Shown here: positions 17,325-24,382 of the stretch, piece after piece
How positions within the stretch are numbered: the stretch's first letter is position 1
How the letters are laid out: every line of letters begins with the position of its first letter
Assembly (NCBI GenBank): GCA_002454165.1
Contig: DKIG01000044.1
Span: 4,901-43,048 of the forward strand
Length of the DNA stretch: 38,148 nucleotides
Direction: 5' to 3'
Origin: Gammaproteobacteria bacterium UBA6724
Lineage (GTDB): Bacteria > Pseudomonadota > Gammaproteobacteria > Pseudomonadales > Azotimanducaceae
Notes under the pieces: generated by a model
Told to the model about the DNA's origin: nothing
The model's input: the letters and a program-made list of their open reading frames with translations, nothing else
Database searches by the model: none
Made by a program: the position numbers and the translations under genes

Positions 17325-17576
17325 TTAATCAGCGGTCCTACCATGACGCTTTTGTTCTTGTTTTTCTATATCAACCGCTTTGCGAAAATATTCGCGTATA
17401 CGATGTCCATCGCGGATGCGTGCCAGAAAACCGTAGTCCGTTTGATGCAAGGGCAAATCTTCTGGCGAGGTGAACGCATCATCAAAAGCATCCAGAAAGG
17501 TCCGGTCGCGAAAATCCTCGGGTACACAGAACTCTCGATGAGAGATCAAACTGGAAACTTTCTTTCTGTTAGTCAT
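17325..17576 (-). CDS. Small protein of unknown function upstream of DUF2335
   Basis: From the ATG at 17576 the product is 83 residues, charged, without membrane segments, beginning MTNRKKVSSLISHREF. I do not recognise a family. The start is chosen because AGAGG lies nine bases upstream, whereas a longer frame to 17627 lacks a ribosome site. An inverted repeat GTGATT-N8-AATCAC lies at 17596-17615 just before it, a possible operator. Position before a DUF2335 gene in an accessory insert suggests a paired module, but that is inference. Confidence 0.6.
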   Translation of the reverse strand: MTNRKKVSSLISHREFCVPEDFRDRTFLDAFDDAFTSPEDLPLHQTDYGFLARIRDGHRIREYFRKAVDIEKQEQKRHGRTAD

Positions 17577-17595
17577 ATCTTGTACCTCTTTTGGT

Positions 17596-17615
17596 GTGAT
17601 TGTATGGGAAATCAC
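17596..17615. promoter_or_regulatory. Inverted repeat before the 83-residue ORF
   Basis: GTGATT at 17596-17601 and AATCAC at 17610-17615, a perfect 6-bp inverted repeat with 8-bp spacing, lies 20 bases before the ATG. It could be an operator for the two-gene unit; no regulator is identified. Confidence 0.3.
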
Positions 17616-17655
17616 TAATGGACGCATTGTAAACCATCAAGTGTGAAATCGCACA

Positions 17656-17696
17656 TCACAACTCAACCATCGGCCACCCGGCTTGGACCTTGATAG
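17656..17696 (-). pseudogene. Diverged fragment of the tsaD 3' end
   Basis: The segment 17656-17696 aligns without gaps to the true tsaD end at 19231-19271: the first 21 bp are identical and 14 of the next 20 match. In the minus frame it reads IKVQAGWPMVEL-stop against INVKPRWPMVEL-stop in tsaD. Because both synonymous and amino-acid changes are present, it looks like the end of a related but different tsaD allele rather than a fresh duplication. It lies between the MntA-like gene and the 83-residue ORF. Confidence 0.85.
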
Positions 17697-17701
17697 ACTT
17701 G

Positions 17702-18067
17702 TCAGCCGTTGGTTGCCTCATTATGGGACAATCCATCACGTCGTTGCGATTTAACATAAAAAGGCACACCAACCCTACGAATATGATCCAATACATCGGG
17801 GTCGTCGATCTGTTTCAAGAGAGACACATCAAACATATAGGGCAATAGAATTTGATCTATATCGTCCAGAATTTTGGACACATGCCGCAAAGTCATCTCC
17901 CCATTGTCGCAAATTACCAAATCAATATCGGAGCCATTTTTATAATTGCCCTTGGCACGCGAGCCGTATAACAACACCTTTTCAACTTGTGGGTAACGCG
18001 CGAACACGGCGCAAATATTTTCTATCACCGATAGGTGCAAGCCATATTTATGATGCTCGTTTTTCAT
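17702..18067 (-). CDS. MntA-type nucleotidyltransferase antitoxin
   Basis: A 121-residue minimal nucleotidyltransferase. The signature G-S-X10-D-X-D is exact (G35, S36, D47, D49), within LLYGSRAKG and SDIDLVI. In characterised pairs the MNT protein AMPylates a tyrosine of its HEPN partner and so neutralises it. It lies two bases after the HEPN gene, in the same orientation, the standard order for this pair. Family membership is clear; function as antitoxin is inferred from the motif and neighbour. Confidence 0.88.
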   Translation of the reverse strand: MKNEHHKYGLHLSVIENICAVFARYPQVEKVLLYGSRAKGNYKNGSDIDLVICDNGEMTLRHVSKILDDIDQILLPYMFDVSLLKQIDDPDVLDHIRRVGVPFYVKSQRRDGLSHNEATNG

Positions 18068-18069
18068 AT

Positions 18070-18489
18070 CTAGGGATGCTGTTGCAGTTGTTTCAGTCTG
18101 TTTTGGAAGAGTTGAAATTCGACAAAATACTGCCCCAAAATCTCCGAGACCACTTCTGCCGCCACATTTTCATTATAAGTATGCGAAGTCAGATTTCGTT
18201 TTTTGATCATGTCCATCCAGATTTCGCCGTTTTCAATCACCCCTTCACTAAAAGCAATGCGCGTAGCATCTACTGAGCCGTGTATGCCTTCAATGCCACT
18301 TTCCTTAAAGTAATCTTTCAATGTGTTCCACGCCAGTTCGTGTGTATATTCAAAACCCTGAATCAAACCCTGCTCCTCTAGTCTTGATAGCGGACGTTGC
18401 TGTGCCAGTTCAACTGCTTCCGCCAACAGGGAAAGTGCCTTGTCAAAATGATTAAGTCGCTGAACCCAACGTATATCTTGTGCGTTCAT
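18070..18489 (-). CDS. HepT-like HEPN toxin (HI0074/NTase substrate-binding family)
   Basis: A 139-residue all-helical protein beginning MNAQDIRWVQRL. The sequence fits the HI0074-type nucleotidyltransferase-partner family, and R98-NLTS-H103-T-Y105 is a full R-X4-H-X-Y motif, the catalytic and AMPylation site of HepT ribonucleases. It precedes the MntA-like gene by two bases. The ATG at 18489 is chosen over the longer frame to 18525 because the extra part would be out-of-frame hinT DNA. That ATG overlaps the TGA of the truncated hinT leader (ATGA). Toxin activity is predicted, not shown. Confidence 0.85.
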   Translation of the reverse strand: MNAQDIRWVQRLNHFDKALSLLAEAVELAQQRPLSRLEEQGLIQGFEYTHELAWNTLKDYFKESGIEGIHGSVDATRIAFSEGVIENGEIWMDMIKKRNLTSHTYNENVAAEVVSEILGQYFVEFQLFQNRLKQLQQHP

Positions 18490-18533
18490 AGCGAGTCCCC
18501 GCCAACAATCCTGCAGAAAAGACAATCAGACAT
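18486..18533 (-). pseudogene. Truncated hinT start acting as a 15-codon leader
   Basis: The second copy of the hinT 5' end gives ATG at 18533 with its AAGG ribosome site, twelve hinT codons, then D-S-L and TGA at 18488-18486. The stop overlaps the hepT ATG. Translation begun at the hinT site would end exactly at the toxin start, so the remnant may couple toxin translation to the old hinT signal. Confidence 0.75.
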
Positions 18534-18546
18534 ATCGCTATACCTT
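18496..18546. repeat. 51-bp direct repeat, copy B (hinT 5' end)
   Basis: Exact partner of 16582-16632. It probably marks the original position of the hinT 5' end, 28 bp after the nuclease gene. DNA between the copies (16633-18495) is the inserted accessory segment. Confidence 0.97.
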
Positions 18547-18574
18547 TTGTTAAACCTTCACCAATTAAAAGTAG

Positions 18575-19180
18575 CTATTTCTCTGCCCCGCGGCACCGCC
18601 CATGATTCCAGCAGTTTCTGCGCCACTGCTGGGGTGACACCTGGTCAGGTAACCCCCAGGCGCCGAGCTTTTGTTTTTTTGCCGATTTCTCTGCTTCGTA
18701 ACTGGCGGGGTCCCTAATCCATGCGCGGCGATAACCACCCTGCCCATCGCGCGGTAACCAACCCCAGCCATTCTTAATCATTTCCAAATTGATGTTAGTC
18801 CCGCCCTTGTATATGTGACAGATCACGCGCTCGTACAAATCTTTTTCATAACACTTTGCAGTAACTCGATCCCCAACACGTACCAGCCTTTGCAGTGCTT
18901 TTTTGGCTGCCTTCCCACCTGGCTGTCCCGGTTGGCAAGGGGTGGTCTTGCATCCAGGCTCGTCGTGTCTATCAGTATGTTCAATTTCCGGCGTATCCAT
19001 ATCAGAGAACCGTATAGTGAAGCGTTTTTTATTCGCATCTTCCACGCTTAGGGTGTCGCCGTCAGCGATGACTGTTACGGTTACCCGCAGATCGTGGGGA
19101 AATTCTTGAGCAAATGCGGCGGATGCTCCAAAGGCAAGGGATGATAAAAATACGAAGTTTTTTATAAACGAGATGTTCAC
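18575..19180 (-). CDS. Secreted thermonuclease-like (SNase) protein
   Basis: A staphylococcal-nuclease-fold protein of 201 residues from the GTG at 19180. That start is favoured by AGGAA eight bases upstream and because it opens a clean signal peptide ending in ASAAFA; a longer frame to 19234 only runs into tsaD. The core has VIADGDTLSVED, RFSDMDTPEI, an AKKALQRLV helix, DLYERVICHIY and MIKNGWGW, which place the usual Asp, Arg and Glu active-site groups. Six cysteines suggest an exported, disulfide-bonded enzyme. It would cut nucleic acids in the periplasm or outside. It follows tsaD by 50 bp on the same strand. Confidence 0.82.
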   Translation of the reverse strand: MNISFIKNFVFLSSLAFGASAAFAQEFPHDLRVTVTVIADGDTLSVEDANKKRFTIRFSDMDTPEIEHTDRHDEPGCKTTPCQPGQPGGKAAKKALQRLVRVGDRVTAKCYEKDLYERVICHIYKGGTNINLEMIKNGWGWLPRDGQGGYRRAWIRDPASYEAEKSAKKQKLGAWGLPDQVSPQQWRRNCWNHGRCRGAEK

Positions 19181-19230
19181 TAAATAGTTCCTGATAACTA
19201 GCCCGCTATCATAGTTTCCCGGCTCTTCAT

Positions 19231-20238
19231 TCACAACTCAACCATCGGCCATCTGGGCTTGACATTGATAGCCAGGTCTTCCCTATGCCCCTTGCTTAGG
19301 CGGTGGTAACCAGCGAAAGCGATCATGGCGCCATTGTCTGTACAGAGGCGAAAGTCAGGGTAGAAAACCTGGCAATGGAGTCGTGCAGAAAGGTGATTGA
19401 GACTTTCCCTCAGTGCCACATTGGCGCTGACTCCGCCAGCAATGACCAGTGAATTCATGCCGGTGGCTGCCAGTGCGCGTTCACACTTTATCCTGATGGT
19501 ATCAACGACTGCTTCCTGAAAAGCTACCGCAATATCAGCCTTGTCCTGCTGCGACAGCACCTTGAGGCTGGCAATCGTGTTCAGCGTAAAGGTCTTCAAG
19601 CCGCTGAAGCTAAAATCAAGCCCTGGTTTGCTGGTCATGGGGCGTGGAAATGAAAATCGCGCGGCCTTCCCCTCGGTAGCCAAGTCGGCGATGGCGGGTC
19701 CGCCTGGATAGGGTAAACCAAGCATCCTGGCAACCTTGTCGAAGGCCTCACCAGCGGCGTCATCCTGGGATTCACCGAGCAGGTCGTAGTTCTCTGGCTC
19801 ATGGCAAGCCATTAACTGGGTATGACCACCGGACACAAGCAGTGCAACGAAGGGGTAATCAGGAGGATTGTCGGTCAGTAGTGCCGCCAGCAGATGCCCT
19901 TCCATATGATGAATGCCGAGGGAAGGAATATTCCAGGCGAGCGCCAGAGATTTGGCGATGCTCGCGCCCACCAGCAGGGCACCGACCAATCCTGGTCCTG
20001 CTGTGTAGGCTATGGCGTGAATATCTTCTGGCTTGGAACCGCTAGCGAGAAGTGCTTCGTCAATCATGGGGAGGGTTTTCCGAATATGGTCCCGGGACGC
20101 CAACTCCGGTACCACGCCGCCGAATTCACGATGCAGTTCTATCTGACTGTACAGGAGGTTGGCAATGATGCCCTGATGCTCATCGTAGATGGCAACGCCG
20201 GTTTCGTCACAAGATGTTTCTATTCCCAGAACCCGCAT
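19231..20238 (-). CDS. tsaD: tRNA N6-adenosine threonylcarbamoyltransferase
   Basis: TsaD transfers the threonylcarbamoyl group onto A37 of ANN-decoding tRNAs, working with TsaB and TsaE. The 335-residue ASKHA-fold protein has GIETSCDETG, the metal-binding HMEGH (H111, H115), VALLVSGGHTQL and the C-terminal GVSANVALRE and CTDNGAMIA. Length matches E. coli (337). The ATG at 20238 is preceded by a region of degenerate and perfect tandem repeats. Its 3' end (19231-19271) has a diverged partial copy at 17656-17696. Confidence 0.97.
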   Translation of the reverse strand: MRVLGIETSCDETGVAIYDEHQGIIANLLYSQIELHREFGGVVPELASRDHIRKTLPMIDEALLASGSKPEDIHAIAYTAGPGLVGALLVGASIAKSLALAWNIPSLGIHHMEGHLLAALLTDNPPDYPFVALLVSGGHTQLMACHEPENYDLLGESQDDAAGEAFDKVARMLGLPYPGGPAIADLATEGKAARFSFPRPMTSKPGLDFSFSGLKTFTLNTIASLKVLSQQDKADIAVAFQEAVVDTIRIKCERALAATGMNSLVIAGGVSANVALRESLNHLSARLHCQVFYPDFRLCTDNGAMIAFAGYHRLSKGHREDLAINVKPRWPMVEL

Positions 20239-20320
20239 ATCTGTCTCTTAATGAATCTCTTAATGAAGCGTCTCTTAACGGCCAGTCTTTTAATAAAGTG
20301 TTGTGCAGTGAACAATGATG

Positions 20321-20400
20321 TAGAGCCTTCAGCGATTTTGTGTATAGAGCCTTCAGCGATTTTGTGTATAGAGCCTTCAGCGATTTTGTGTATAGAGCCC
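20321..20400. repeat. 3.3 x 24-bp tandem repeat upstream of tsaD
   Basis: Three exact 24-bp units begin at 20321, 20345 and 20369, then a partial unit. Each carries TAGAGCC, then TCAGCG and TTTGTGTA. A 12-14 bp degenerate repeat (core TCTCTTAATGAA) lies just beside it at 20244-20278. The array lies between the LLM gene end and the tsaD start. It resembles the 27-bp array at 37824. Confidence 0.95.
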
Positions 20401-20422
20401 TCCAGCATCTATTTGTAACGGG

Positions 20423-21490
20423 CTACTCGCCTGTTTTAGCCCATTGACTAGATTCTGATTTGATGAGGTCAATCGCCTGAGCAAGAGTTTCGGTGCGCTC
20501 TCGCCAATTTTTGCCAGTTGTGCTGACCCTCAGGCTGGTAACGCCCGCATCCCTGTACCGTCTGAGTCTATCTCTGATCATGGCTTCGGTACCGATCAGG
20601 TTGGTTTTTAGAATCATCTCGTCCGGCACCCGCTTGATTGCCTCGTCCTTCTTGCCATTGACCCAGAGTTGCTGGACTGCAATGGCAGCTTCCTCGTATC
20701 CCGAGCGACGGAACGCATCATTGTAAAAGTTCGTTGTTGCTGAACCCATACCGCCAAGGGTAAATGCCATGGCGGGTTTTCTCGCTGTAATCATAGGCTC
20801 CAGGTCATCGCCAATTTCAAAACTGCCGCCAATCTGAATGTCAATATCCTTCATCTTGCGGTGCGATTTTTCCAACCCCTTCCTGAGGCAATCAAGAAAG
20901 ACCTCAGCCGCTTCCGGAATAAAGGAGGTGCCAAGCCAGCCATCCGCAAGTTCGCCGGTCATCTCCAGTGCTTTAGGTCCCAGGGTCGCCAGATAAATAG
21001 GAAGATGTTGCTGAGGCGGCTGGGACAGACGAATTGCTTTCCCTTCACCGCCAGGTCTTGGTAGCACATAGTGTTTGCCTTCGTATTGCACCCGCTCATT
21101 GCTTAAACCCAAACGGACAATCTCAAGACATTCCCTTAGCCTGCCCAGAGGATGAGCAAATGCAGCACCATGGAGACCCTCAACAACCTGGGGACCACTT
21201 ACGCCCAAGCCGAGTACGAAGCGGTTGTTGGACACTGTCGCCATGCTCTGGGCGGTCATCGCAATCATGGCTGGCACTCGTGAACTGATCTGTATGATGC
21301 CGGTGCCCAGGGTGATGTTTTTGGTTTTTGCCGCCAGGTAAGCAAGTGGGACTACGGCATCCATACCCCAGGCTTCCGCAGACCAGACAAAATCAACTCC
21401 CATCCTGTCTGCCTCAAGGGTGTAGTCAACGACCTCCGCCCAGTCCTCACCGTTATAATAAGCACTACCGATTGCGATGCTGGTTTTCAT
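20423..21490 (-). CDS. LLM-class (luciferase-like) F420/FMN-dependent oxidoreductase
   Basis: A 355-residue TIM-barrel flavin or F420 oxidoreductase. It opens MKTSIAIGSAYYNGEDW, has ADRMGVDFVWSAEAWG, LGTGIIQISSRVPAMIAMTA, FVLGLGVSGPQVVEG and a C-terminal LIGTEAMIRDRLRRYRDAGV typical of the LLM group that includes F420-dependent enzymes. The substrate is unknown. Its ATG overlaps the stop of the HCCA-isomerase-like gene (ATGA), with AGGAA as ribosome site inside that gene, so the two are coupled. Together with the SDR downstream in the cluster this suggests a small redox or degradation pathway. Confidence 0.88.
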   Translation of the reverse strand: MKTSIAIGSAYYNGEDWAEVVDYTLEADRMGVDFVWSAEAWGMDAVVPLAYLAAKTKNITLGTGIIQISSRVPAMIAMTAQSMATVSNNRFVLGLGVSGPQVVEGLHGAAFAHPLGRLRECLEIVRLGLSNERVQYEGKHYVLPRPGGEGKAIRLSQPPQQHLPIYLATLGPKALEMTGELADGWLGTSFIPEAAEVFLDCLRKGLEKSHRKMKDIDIQIGGSFEIGDDLEPMITARKPAMAFTLGGMGSATTNFYNDAFRRSGYEEAAIAVQQLWVNGKKDEAIKRVPDEMILKTNLIGTEAMIRDRLRRYRDAGVTSLRVSTTGKNWRERTETLAQAIDLIKSESSQWAKTGE

Positions 21491-22134
21491 TTAATTTCCT
21501 TTCGTGACGCCCCGTTCCGTTTTATACGAGTGATTTCTTCTTCAAGATCTCTAAGTTTGTCCTTGCCAAAAAATATTTCATTATCAACAAAAAAGGTGGG
21601 CGAACCGAAAGCACCCATAGCAACGGAGCGATTGGTGTTGTCAATCAGGGTTTGTTTTATGGCTGGGTCCTGCATTGCCGCCATAATATCTGCTCCGGGC
21701 AATCCCGACGCTTCAAGGGCATCTTGAATAACATCTGCCTCGTCCATCTTCTTGGGCTCGCGCCACATGTGTCGATAGATGGCGTCAATGTATTTTTTGA
21801 AGAAACCTTTTTTGGAATGCTCCTGAGTTTTGGCGAATATAGCCCCCCGCATGATCTGTAGTGTGTTGACCGGGAAGAAGGGATTGCTGGAAAAGGTGGT
21901 GATGCTGTGCTTCATGAGGAAGCGCTTGGTTTCAATTGTCCGATATTCTCCCTTGTTCTTGATGCCCTGGAGCGTCACGGCAGGAGAGGCGTTGCCGGTT
22001 GCCTTGAACACCCCGCCAAGCAACACTGGCTGATAATCGAAAGTGACGCCGACTCTTTCTTCTATAGTCGGGATGACAAGATGACTCAGATAAGCATTGG
22101 GACTACCGAAGTCAAAATGGAATTCCAGGTTCAA
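21487..22134 (-). CDS. 2-hydroxychromene-2-carboxylate isomerase / DsbA-like protein
   Basis: A 215-residue kappa-class thioredoxin-fold protein. FDFGSPNAYL at the N-terminus replaces the CxxC of true DsbA with the serine-containing active site of HCCA isomerases and kappa GSTs, and the late GAFGSPTFFVDNEIFFGKD is the cis-proline end of the fold. The family uses glutathione to isomerise aromatic ring-cleavage products or conjugates. The reaction here is unknown. It overlaps the LLM gene by four bases and follows the SDR gene by 20 bp. Confidence 0.88.
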   Translation of the reverse strand: MNLEFHFDFGSPNAYLSHLVIPTIEERVGVTFDYQPVLLGGVFKATGNASPAVTLQGIKNKGEYRTIETKRFLMKHSITTFSSNPFFPVNTLQIMRGAIFAKTQEHSKKGFFKKYIDAIYRHMWREPKKMDEADVIQDALEASGLPGADIMAAMQDPAIKQTLIDNTNRSVAMGAFGSPTFFVDNEIFFGKDKLRDLEEEITRIKRNGASRKEIK

Positions 22135-22154
22135 GGCAGTTTCCTCTGATGAGT

Positions 22155-22886
22155 TTAGAACTTTTCTCCATAGGGACGCAGGTCTATCTCAAAGGTCCAG
22201 GCATCCCGCGGTTGCTTGTGCAGTTGCCAATAGACCTCGGCGATGGAATCTGGATTGATCAATGTATCCTCGGGGAGTTGCTCCAGGTCCCGCCCACTTG
22301 CCGCAATGCGCTCTCGTACCCAGGCAGTATCAACGCCAGCGTCTATTACCAGGTGACTGACATGGATATTGTCGGGTCCAAGTTCCCGCGCCATACTTTG
22401 AGCAAGTGCCCGTAGCCCGAATTTTGCCGAGGCAAAGGCAGCGAATCCGGGACCGCCGCGCATACTCGCTGTAGCACCGGTAAAGCATATTGAGCCTGCT
22501 TGCCGTCGGGTCATGTAATGTGCGGCTTCCCGGCCGGTGAGGAAGCCTGCGAGACATGCCATTTGCCAGACTTTTGTGAACACCCTGCTGGTGGTTTCCC
22601 GGATCGGGAACTTAACATTCCCGCCGACATTAAACAGGACGAAGTCCAGTTCCCCTATATCAGACTCTATCTTCATGAAGGTCTTGACAACCTGAGCCTC
22701 TTCACGCGCATCCATTGAAAATCCGTGCGCCGTGCCACCAGATTTTTCTATCTCCTCAATGACGGGACGCAGTTGCTCGCCATGACGACGAGCCATGCAG
22801 ACGGTGTAGCCTTCTCGTGCGAATTTCTTCGCGACGGCGGCACCTATGTAATCACCCGCACCTACGATAAACGCCGTATGCACCAA
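22155..22886 (-). CDS. SDR-family oxidoreductase with Phe in place of catalytic Tyr
   Basis: A 243-residue short-chain dehydrogenase. The N-terminal GAGDYIGAAVAKKFA binds the dinucleotide, NVGGNV corresponds to the NAG motif, and TGATAS supplies the structural serine region. At the YxxxK position it reads FASAK: the tyrosine is phenylalanine while the lysine stays. I recall this pattern in a subgroup with the MRGGPGFAAFASAKF block. Start is TTG at 22886 or GTG at 22883; AGAGGA four and seven bases upstream favours the GTG slightly. First gene of the SDR-HCCA-LLM run. Confidence 0.88.
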   Translation of the reverse strand: MVHTAFIVGAGDYIGAAVAKKFAREGYTVCMARRHGEQLRPVIEEIEKSGGTAHGFSMDAREEAQVVKTFMKIESDIGELDFVLFNVGGNVKFPIRETTSRVFTKVWQMACLAGFLTGREAAHYMTRRQAGSICFTGATASMRGGPGFAAFASAKFGLRALAQSMARELGPDNIHVSHLVIDAGVDTAWVRERIAASGRDLEQLPEDTLINPDSIAEVYWQLHKQPRDAWTFEIDLRPYGEKF

Positions 22887-22947
22887 GTCATCCTCTGCTA
22901 ATACTTGTAGAAAAGAATGGGGAAGGGCACAGCCTGGTGCAGGGGCA

Positions 22948-23358
22948 TCAGGATTGCTCCTGCTTTTGTAGTCTTAGCCTCGTAGTGGCAAGTCCGACCA
23001 GAGAGGCGATGACCGCGAGTTCAAAGATGAGCGGTGTGATGCCGCCCTGGGGAATGCCGTCCATAGCGAAGCCAATCAATCTGCCGCCAGCTGCTGTGCC
23101 CATCAGTAAACAACCACAGAAGAGGAAAGTGGGTGCCTGCTGGCGATTTGATGCTGCTATGGCGGTGGTGATGCCGGTCACCAAAAACAAGGCACCGAGG
23201 TCGGCGCGAATGGTCGCCCAGCCCAGGATACCGTTTGCTATGAGCCCAAAGTCCATTGCCAGATTTTCCGGATAGAAGAGCCATTGCAATCCCATGATGA
23301 GGAAGAAGAGGGCAAAGAGAAGTACCACTAGTCTTACGAAATGATAGGTTAATTTCAT
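22948..23358 (-). CDS. Small membrane protein, DUF4345-like
   Basis: A 136-residue protein with four predicted membrane helices, beginning MKLTYHFVRLVVLLFALFF. The pattern of a tryptophan-rich first loop, IRADLGALFL and AAGGRLIGFAMDG matches DUF4345-type membrane proteins, whose function is unknown. It lies 61 bp before the SDR gene on the same strand and could be in that operon. The divergent gap to the histidine phosphatase gene contains the 16-bp repeat array. Confidence 0.65.
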   Translation of the reverse strand: MKLTYHFVRLVVLLFALFFLIMGLQWLFYPENLAMDFGLIANGILGWATIRADLGALFLVTGITTAIAASNRQQAPTFLFCGCLLMGTAAGGRLIGFAMDGIPQGGITPLIFELAVIASLVGLATTRLRLQKQEQS

Positions 23359-23445
23359 GTCATGCTTCCCTGAGTTGAATGTGTTGCGCGCGCGTGTCTC
23401 TTATTAAAACGCCATTAAACGAGCCCTGATGATACCAGTTTCCTG

Positions 23446-23541
23446 GATTGCTATTTGCAGTGATTGCTATTTGCAGTGATTGTTATTTGCAGTGATTGTT
23501 ATTTGCAGTGATTGTTATTTGCAGTGATTGTTATTTGCAAT
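23446..23541. repeat. 6 x 16-bp tandem repeat in a divergent intergenic region
   Basis: Six consecutive 16-bp units, consensus GATTGTTATTTGCAGT, run from 23446 to 23541. The first two read GATTGC and the last ends in AAT. It lies in the 283-bp gap between the leftward DUF4345 gene and the rightward histidine phosphatase, where promoters for both must be. Unit length is not a multiple of three, and no gene crosses it. Confidence 0.96.
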
Positions 23542-23641
23542 AGATATGAATGAGCGCAATGCTCCCTCTTGTGACATGCTGTAATATCCGCACAGTGTTT
23601 AAGCAGGTCTCTCGGAAAATTTATCAGGGAGCCATTAGAGT

Positions 23642-24331
23642 ATGGCAATGAAAGAATATCGTCAGCAGAAATTTGAGCGACCTGAAGGAGCAACCGAAAT
23701 ACTCTTGGTCCGGCACGGGGAGAGCAGGCCCGCGACAGCCGACCATCCCTTTCCTCTGGTGGATGGTCATGGCGACCCCGAGCTGGCAGCAGCAGGCAGG
23801 GCACAGGCAAAAAAAGTGGCAGCCCATCTGAAAGACCTGCCCATCGCCGCAGTCTATGTCACCAACCTTCGCCGGACGGTGGAAACCGCCGCACCCCTTT
23901 GTCACCATCTCGGCATTGAACCCAAGGTGGAATCTGATCTCCGGGAAGTCTATCTGGGCGAATGGGAAGGAGGGCTACTACGAATCAAGGCTTATCAAAA
24001 TGACCCTCTCTATCTGCAAATGAAAAAGGAGCAGAGATGGGAGCTTATACCCGGTGCCGAGTCAAAAGAGGAATTACAAGCACGGGTCTCACGCGGCATC
24101 AACAAGATAGTGTCGCGGCATCCGGGAGAGCTGGTTGTCGCCCTACTCCACGGCGGAGTGATCGGACATCTGATTGCCCAGGCAACCGGGGCAGAACCCT
24201 TTGCTTTTAATGGCTGCGACAATGGCTCCATTTCAAGAATAGTCGTCAGCGACGGAGTCACCCTGGTGCGCGGCTTTAATGATGTTACTCACCTGGGAGG
24301 TTTTTCTGCCGATGGCGGGGTTATGACATGA
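23642..24331 (+). CDS. Histidine phosphatase (phosphoglycerate mutase-like) family protein
   Basis: A 229-residue member of the branch-1 histidine phosphatases: LVRHGES carries the phospho-accepting histidine, TNLRRTVETAAP the second arginine, LREVYLGEWEGG the acid, and VVALLHGGVIGHL the second histidine. Substrate is unknown; the family covers phosphoglycerate mutases and many small phosphatases. ATGs at 23642 and 23648 are both possible. It stands alone on the plus strand and is convergent with bepA 51 bp downstream. Confidence 0.88.
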   Translation: MAMKEYRQQKFERPEGATEILLVRHGESRPATADHPFPLVDGHGDPELAAAGRAQAKKVAAHLKDLPIAAVYVTNLRRTVETAAPLCHHLGIEPKVESDLREVYLGEWEGGLLRIKAYQNDPLYLQMKKEQRWELIPGAESKEELQARVSRGINKIVSRHPGELVVALLHGGVIGHLIAQATGAEPFAFNGCDNGSISRIVVSDGVTLVRGFNDVTHLGGFSADGGVMT

Positions 24332-24382
24332 CTGACGGACATGATAGATGGACGCGACGATGGACAAGAGCCCATGCGCCCA

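Noticed and set aside
16582..18546. 51-bp repeat as a transposon target-site duplication
   Set aside because: It is far longer than usual target duplications, no transposase or inverted ends lie inside, and a tsaD fragment in the insert points to recombination.
20321..23541. Tandem arrays at 20321 and 23446 as CRISPR arrays
   Set aside because: The units are contiguous with no unique spacers, and no cas genes are present.
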